Shown here: positions 58,248-64,000 of the stretch, piece after piece
Layout of the letters: every line of letters starts with the position of its first letter
Position numbering within the stretch: position 1 is the stretch's first letter
Assembly: GCA_946122785.1 (NCBI GenBank)
Contig: CAMGYJ010000004.1
Coordinates: forward strand, 12,422,150 to 12,486,149
Reading direction: 5' to 3'
DNA from: Linum tenue
Taxonomy: Eukaryota > Streptophyta > Magnoliopsida > Malpighiales > Linaceae
DNA length: 64,000 nucleotides
Notes under the pieces: generated by a model
The model's database searches: none
What the model was told of the DNA's origin: nothing
What the model saw: only the letters and a program-made list of their open reading frames with translations
Made by a program: the position numbers and the translations under genes

Positions 58248-59236
58248 GGGTTAATAGCATTTTGTATCCCTCTACTATGGTAAGTTAACAAACATACCCC
58301 TCTACTTAATTTTTGCACAAACATACCCTTTTAGTATTAAAACGTAACGATTCTACCCTTCCGTCTAATTATCCATTAAGTGACCGTTAAATAGACTCTG
58401 AAATGACCCAATTGCCCCTCATTTACCCCTAAACACTCCTAATATGTGTTTAATTAATAATTATTTTATTTTATTTATTTAATTTAATTCATTAATCATT
58501 ACCCATCATCCACACTCGGCAGAAGTTTTCGCCTCCCTCACCGAGGCGAAACCCCGACCTCTTCTCCCTTTTCAGTTGCTCCAACAAATTCTACACCTTC
58601 TTCTTACTCTGTATATTGATTGTAGGTACTGGAATCACATAATCAAAGAGAGTTGCGTTGGCAGGAAGAACCCGAGTATAGGTGCGGCAGCAGAGTAGAT
58701 GGATCGCCACGGAAGCGCTGGCGTCGGAACGTCTTGTGAAAATTTGGGAAGTTGCCGTCGACGTCGGGGAGAAGTCGGGGAAGCTGGACCCTGCTGTGTG
58801 ATCGAGGGGAGTTACATATGCGTTGAAACGTCACGGGGAATCCGGAGCAGGTGCCGGCGAGGAGATGTCGTCTTGTCTCGCCGGTTCTCTCTACTCCAAC
58901 TGCCGGCGAGGAGGTGCCGAGCATGTGTCGATGCCGAGTCGAGCTTCTGATCGCAAGGGGAGAACTCAGGGGGAGGGCTTCTGTATTAGCTTAGAGATTT
59001 TTAATTTTTTTAATTAATTGATTTGGAACACAATAAAATAATCAACCGAAGTTAGGAGCAAAATGGGGGTAATTGGGTCATTTCACACCTCATTTAACGG
59101 CTACTTAATGGATAATTAGACAGAAGGGTAGACTCGTTACGTTTTAATACTAGAAGGGTACATTTGTGCAAAAATTTAGTAGAGGGGTATATTTGTTAAC
59201 TTATCATTGTAGAGGGGTACAAAATGCTATTAATCC
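58248..59236. mobile_element. MULE-like element (989 bp) with ~180-bp TIRs and a GC-rich insert
   Basis: The left arm starts GGGTTAATAGCATTTTGTAT. The right end, read inward, is GGATTAATAGCATTTTGTAC. Inverted similarity continues for about 180 bp ('aagttaacaaa(c/t)atacccctctact', 'attatccattaagt'). The flanks are AT-rich and no clean 9-bp TSD is visible. The interior 58500-59000 is GC-rich with an open stretch (WIATEALASERLVKIWEVAV, then VGEKSGKLDPAV) unlike transposase. It may be a captured gene fragment, as in Pack-MULEs. Confidence 0.65.
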
Positions 59237-59669
59237 AATTTAATATTAAATAATAAAGGGGCTAATATTGTATAAAAAGAAGTTGACCCGACCCTATGAC
59301 CCGACCCAGCCCAGCCCGACCCAACAGGGCCAAATGAGAATAGGGTCGGACCAAATATTTGAGCATGAGCATACAGGCCAGGGCTGGATTTTTTTGGGTA
59401 GTGGCAGGGTGAGGGCTGGGTTTGGCCCAGTTTCACCCCTAGTTAGTATCCATTATCCTGCCACTCAAGCTCCGAAGATCTGCAATTCGACTGAAGCTTT
59501 GAAGATCTGGAAGTCGACTGAAGCTCAAACGAAAAGTGACGCCATTCGAGAGTACTTTTAACTCTATCCGCGCCAGTACTGCTCCCAATTCCGCAATCCC
59601 AATTGAACTCGGACCCCGCCCGACCACGCGAACTAGTTTTGCCGATCTCACTGCCGTCGGAGCTCTGCC

Positions 59670-60676
59670 ATGGGGCTTCTCAGCATCATCAGAAAGATCA
59701 AGCGAAAAGAGAAGGAAATGCGTATTCTCATGGTGTGCGTAGCTCTGTTTCCCTCTCTCTTCCACTTCTCCATTTCCAATTTCCTCCACATCCACAGCAG
59801 CTCGAAATCTAATCGGGGATAATTTCCCAATCGTCTTTTTCCTTTCCGCAGCGGCCTGGACAACTCCGGGAAGACGACGATTGTCCTGAAGATCAACGGA
59901 GAAGACACCAGCGTCATCAGTCCTACCCTCGGCTTCAACATCAAGACCATCACTTACCACAAGTAAGAAATAACCCACCACAAACCCTAATGTCAATTTC
60001 CACACCCCCTCTTTTCTGATTGTAGTCTCAGTAGAATTGTCTTTGTTATGTGTCTGCAAGGTATATGTTGAATATATGGGATGTTGGTGGGCAGAAAACG
60101 ATAAGGTCGTATTGGAGGAACTACTTTGAGCAAACTGATGGCCTGGTTTGGGTTGTGGATAGTTCAGATCTTAGGAGGCTAGGTGATTGCAAAATGGAAC
60201 TTGAAAATCTGTTGAAGGAAGAGGTACTTAACTACTAATCTGGTTTCTCTCTGCCCACTTTGCTGCTGCTGCCGAATTTCAGCTCCTGGCCTTTAGTATT
60301 CATAACTGTTTGCTATTTTTGATTTGGCAGAGGCTATCTGGAGCTTCTTTGCTGATATTTGCTAACAAGCAAGACATCAATGGGGCTCTTACACCCGAGG
60401 AAATCGCCAAGGTACTACTACAAAAGGCCTTCTTGACAATGGAACTATTATGATCCCAATGCATATTGACATTGGAGAATTTTCTGTGTATTCTTTTTCC
60501 GTTCTGGGTTTAGTAACTCTGGTTTGATGCTTTTGTAGGTACTGAACTTGGATAACATGGATAGAACCAGGCATTGGAAGATCATCGGTTGTAGCGCATA
60601 TACGGGTGAAGGTCTGCTTGAGGGATTTGACTGGCTAGTTCAAGATATCGCCTCCAGAATATATGTGCTTGACTAA
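59670..60676 (+). CDS. TTN5: ADP-ribosylation factor-like GTPase ARL2 (TITAN5/HALLIMASCH type), five exons
   Basis: Exons: 59670-59734, 59852-59962, 60061-60223, 60331-60411, 60539-60676. The coding length is 558 nt (185 residues, the usual ARL2 length). The first donor was placed at GT|GTGCGT because this restores [15 protein letters not shown]. Motifs: Gly2, P-loop GLDNSGKT (23-30), switch-I Thr47 (SPTLGFN), switch-II WDVGGQK (65-71), NKQD (125-128) and CSA (158-160). All nucleotide-binding residues are intact. Plant ARL2/TTN5 is essential for embryo development, and ARL2 is linked to tubulin folding cofactors (family knowledge). The start lies about 430 bp from the MULE-like element. Confidence 0.95.
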
Positions 60677-60912
60677 AATCATAAGCAGATGTCGACCTTT
60701 TGTTCTTGGTTTCCTTTTGTATTTGTGAGGATTTGGATCATAGGAATTGAGTGTTTTGATCTTAGTCTCGTCGCCTGAACTTTAGTGCACAGAGGCTTCA
60801 TTTTTGAACTTACTGGACCTTGAGGCGCAACTCCAAACATGCACTGCTTAGTGCTAAATGAGGTAAAAACATGTGCATCATTCATATTCCAGATTACAGG
60901 GCCCTCTTTATG
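60677..60912 (+). other. TTN5 3' UTR / tail-to-tail intergenic
   Basis: Short non-coding interval between the TTN5 stop and the end of the minus-strand candidate gene. Confidence 0.4.
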
Positions 60913-61422
60913 TCACAGAGCTACACATCTGCAGCCAAGTTGAATGGATTTCATTACAGAATCCCACAACGAGTTGTGCTTCCTGCAAATCTCAGCCCAC
61001 TTCCCATCAGGCCAAGACCCCGCTTTAATCTCCTGAACAAGCCTGGCGAATTCATCAACCATCAAAACCTCTAGTTGATGTTGTATGAATCGCAGAGAGG
61101 AACAGATTAGGCTTTGTCGAAAATGGCAACATAGATAACCATACCAATCTTCCATTCCATTCGGTATTCTCAATGCTGTGAATATGTTTTTCAAACAGGG
61201 GAGGGATCAAAAACTGAAGCTTTACCTTACTAGTCCAATCTTTCTGACGAGTTTGGGATTGGAGATAAGCTCCTTCAACCTTGTGGTCCTTGGATGCTGA
61301 AGCCACTGGAAATGGCGTGAAGGGTGATGGCAGTGGATAAAGAGTATGGCTCTGGTGACTTTCTTCACTAGCCTGGTGCATCCAATGATCCCAAATCGCT
61401 CTACACAATCTGTTGCTGCCAT
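60913..61422 (-). CDS. Unidentified small protein gene, two candidate exons
   Basis: Exon 1, 61422-61231, starts MAATDCVERFGIIGCTRLV and ends before GTAAGG. Exon 2, 61068-60913, begins after a weak AG acceptor and reads MVDEFARLVQEIKAGSWPDG, then KWAEICRKHNSLW, to a TGA. Joined it would be 115 residues, basic at the N-terminus, with no recognised domain or targeting signal. The acceptor lacks a good pyrimidine tract, so other splice models are possible. A short upstream ORF (seven codons with stop, starting ATGCTGGAG) lies in the presumed 5' leader near 61440-61460. Confidence 0.4.
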
Positions 61423-61796
61423 TTGTTCTCCCTTTTTCTTACTCCGCGTTCTCCAGCATGTCTTAAGATTTCTGGGTTGTGAGTTGTTGAGTGACGGAAA
61501 TGTTATGAAAAGCTGGAGGGTGTCAGAGACAGAGAGAGGAACGAGCTGATGATGAGTTGGTTGTTTTTGGAACCCAAACGGGGTGAGTTTGATTAAGGTT
61601 GGGGATGCAGAGTTTACTAATTAACTGCAGAGTATGAGTTAACATATGTGAAAAAAGCTGCATCTTAGTAACAGAGGATAAGTGCTACAAGCTGGAGCAA
61701 GTAAAAGCAGAGGTTTTGCGGGCATTTATACAGACTGAAGCATATGTCTGTCTACATATGGAGATGCCGAATACATATAAACCGAGTTTTTATTTA

Positions 61797-63397
61797 TCAG
61801 GGCTTCAGAGGCTGCAAGACTTCATCAATGAATTGCTGGGTAAGAGCGGTTGGAAGCCCCATGACAGTATCGCTATTCCCAATCTGCAAGCAAAAGCCAT
61901 TCAGAGTGTCATTAACAAGAATCACTAAGGGCATATTCTGGTATGCAACTGAGGTTCTTTGTAAACCACTAGAAAACCGAAAGGGGGAGGAGAAAGACGA
62001 ACCACTGCTTCAACAAAGGGCAATGTTAATGGATGTTCCAGCATTAGACCTCCAGCCACTTTGAAAGTTATTCCTTCCTCGATCTTCAAAACATCATTAC
62101 TTGGTCAGTGAATTGAGTTCAAGAGAGAACAAGGGGGAGAGAAATGAGTTCATGCCAGAATCTTTTACCAGGCTATCGATGATTTCGTCGGGTATCTCAT
62201 GGAAATATACCTCTGCTCTCTCCCAAGTTACCCTTCTCGAACCTGTAGTGAGATTGGTTACAAGGACTGATCCTACAACTGCAGCATGGCTTCCAGAATA
62301 GCCTGCAAGCAACAGCTGTTAGAAACTCAATCCCAAATGAATATCAGAGATGGGTTTGGCTGATTAGAGGACTCAGTAAGCAACCTTTTATAAATTCCCT
62401 TGCTTCTTCCTCACTGGTTGGTTTCTCTCTCACCACTCCTTTATATACCACGACCTGATGAAAGACCACAGAAAGTTTACAGGAGATGGGAGGGTAGCAA
62501 TAAGTCATAAACTATATACCCAAGAATCAACAATGTCGATTGCAAAACAAGTTCATCTATCGAAATGTCGGATGAGGAAACCAAGATTCATAGCTTAAGG
62601 TAATGAATGAAAAGGTAGATGTAATGTAACGGAAGTCAAGAAAGAGACTATAAGTTCATACCGTATCAGCAGTAATTAACAACGTCATATCAGTATCGTT
62701 CTGCAGTTGACCTGTGTTCAGAAGCCTTGCTATGATGGCATCTGCCTAGGAAAATGACCCAAATAGGGAACCATATTAACATAAGCAACTTCAATCAAGA
62801 ATCGTAACCCCAAGTATAGTGAATGTTCTTCACCATAGAATCAACAACATTTAACGAAATGGCTTACAGAAGTGAAGAAGTGCCATACCTTAGCTTCAGC
62901 TAGAGCCATCACCAATTCTTCAGGCTTATCTTTCCTAATGCTTTTCTCATCAATATCTGCAGTCTACAAAAAAACAGAGATTTCAGCTCCTTTTTATATA
63001 ATTATTATATAAATACTCAGGAACTCTTCTCATTATGAAAGAAGAACGTTCGAGCGGTTAAGAAAGCACCATGACAGTAAATTCATAACCCATCTCAGCT
63101 AGAATCCGCCGCCGAGCCATTGACGCCGAACCCAAAATTATCTGTCACAAATTATCACGACCCAATGTCAGTAAGACGGAGGATGTCGCTTCAAATGTGA
63201 AAGAACTTCGTTCCACAATGAATTCTGCCAGAGTTAGCTCGACAATGAAACCAAACCCAATTTCAGAACATCAATGAATCTCATTCAGGAGATGGGATTG
63301 GAAATGCCATAGCAAACACCATAAGCATGCAGCTCCATAATAGTTTAAGAAGAAGAAGAACCTTATATGAAGGTTTCGACATTGCTGCCGCCACCAT
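61797..63397 (-). CDS. Maf-type nucleoside-triphosphate pyrophosphatase (Maf/HAM1-like), eight exons
   Basis: Exons read leftwards: 63362-63397, 63070-63141, 62889-62963, 62662-62745, 62385-62454, 62169-62302, 62003-62083, 61797-61883. The total is 639 nt (212 residues), the usual Maf length, with all phases matching and GT-AG sites throughout. Motifs in order: KIILGSASMARRRILAEMG (Maf signature), TADIDEKSIRKDKPEEL, LLITADTVVVYKGVVREKP (conserved TADT), YSGSHAAVVGSVLV, FHEIPDEIID, VAGGLMLEHPL and DTVMGLP near the C-terminus. Maf proteins hydrolyse non-canonical or pyrimidine NTPs (family knowledge). There is no transit peptide, so it is probably cytosolic. The N-terminal MVAAAMSKPSYK exon was chosen because it joins in frame. 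The donor after exon 7 (GTTCGT) is weak. Confidence 0.92.
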
Positions 63398-63540
63398 GTC
63401 GAGCTTTGCACCAATGGCTCTGGGTGGGGGATACGGTCTGCCTTGTTCGCAGTGCGAGAGAAGAAATGAAAGAAGTTGTCCTCCTTTATCTACCTATCCA
63501 TCCAAATTTCAAGGACGAATAAGTCCTCCAATTGATTAAA

Positions 63541-64000
63541 GTTTGTTTTTATGTTATGGACGAATAAGTCCTCCCAAGTTAAAATTGGTCACATTTCAAT
63601 TCTTCAAATATAGTTTTTTTTTTTTGACAATTCAAATATAGTTTTCAATGGCAAAAGGCTCGATTTTTTTGTCATGGCCCCAACAAATTCGTAATTGGAA
63701 TTGTAGGATCTCTTTTAATTGATTCTTTTATTTGGTTTTTTTTATTTTACATTGTTGAATAGATCCATTCGAAAATAATTAAGTGATGATAAAATTATTA
63801 AAAATTGGGATTCTCTATTTCTATTCAACAATGTACTAATAGTTCCTTGATTTTGTTTAAGTGATGGTTGAATCTTTGCCTTGGAATAATTGAAATAAAA
63901 CTAATAATCTCACCCAAACATGCAATCATTGTAATAATCTCATTCAAACAATCAAAGAAATTAAACTAATTTATAGGTTACATTTAGTATAACTTTGTTG
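63541..64000. other. AT-rich intergenic at right edge
   Basis: A short repeat of 'ggacgaataagtcctcc' flanks 63510-63575. Otherwise nothing was recognised. Confidence 0.35.

Noticed and set aside
59439..60059. 206-codon minus-strand open frame over TTN5 exons 1-2
   Set aside because: It overlaps the well-supported TTN5 exons in antisense and has no family motif.

Overview
This is a 64 kb piece of a flowering-plant (eudicot-type) nuclear genome. Ordinary intron-containing genes (GT-AG introns, plant-typical proteins) sit at the two ends and at about 31-33 kb. Everything between them is AT-rich and dominated by nested, mostly broken transposable elements. I see no bacterial operons, rRNA, tRNA or CRISPR. 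The species cannot be named from the sequence alone.

Genes. At the left edge (minus strand) is the 5' end of a RAB3GAP1-like Rab GTPase-activating protein, with three exons that splice in frame. At 31.4-32.9 kb (minus) is a single-exon receptor-like cytoplasmic kinase. From 54.9 to 63.4 kb is the only gene-dense block. It holds a six-exon farnesol/phytol-kinase-type gene (FOLK-like, +), a five-exon ARL2/TITAN5 small GTPase (+), an unidentified short gene (-), and an eight-exon Maf-type nucleotide pyrophosphatase (-). FOLK has a second, in-frame candidate first exon inside intron 1 that lacks the plastid transit peptide. A second unidentified candidate gene lies at 7.1-8.5 kb (-).

Mobile DNA, left to right: a hAT element (2.6-3.4 kb); a solo LTR (9.2-9.8 kb); a truncated LINE; a 7 kb Mutator-like element (11.2-18.5 kb) carrying a plant-mobile-domain gene, a MULE transposase and an OTU protease domain; a hAT MITE (18.6-19.1 kb); a PIF/Harbinger-type element interrupted by a 4.7 kb L1-type LINE (19.2-24.3 kb); several MITEs and a Helitron-like stretch (24.3-30.2 kb); a hAT MITE (33.4-33.8 kb); an endogenous caulimovirid locus (34.9-43.4 kb); a 1.2 kb tandem duplication (43.7-46.1 kb); a hAT element related to the first (46.7-47.5 kb); a LINE 3' fragment and a duplicated segment split by another hAT element (48.2-50.9 kb); a repeat-rich region ending in a Helitron-like terminus just upstream of FOLK (51-54.85 kb); and a MULE-like element between FOLK and TITAN5 (58.2-59.2 kb).

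The most unusual region is the endogenous pararetrovirus. A viral segment covering the intergenic region and the start of the movement protein is present twice in opposite orientations, flanking RNase H and transactivator remnants. The left arm was later hit by a 9-bp-TSD MULE-type MITE and a 3-bp-TSD Tourist-like MITE. A 3'-truncated Ty3/Gypsy element is wedged between two nearly identical ~95 bp viral RT segments. Uninterrupted copies within the window act as empty-site controls for several insertions.
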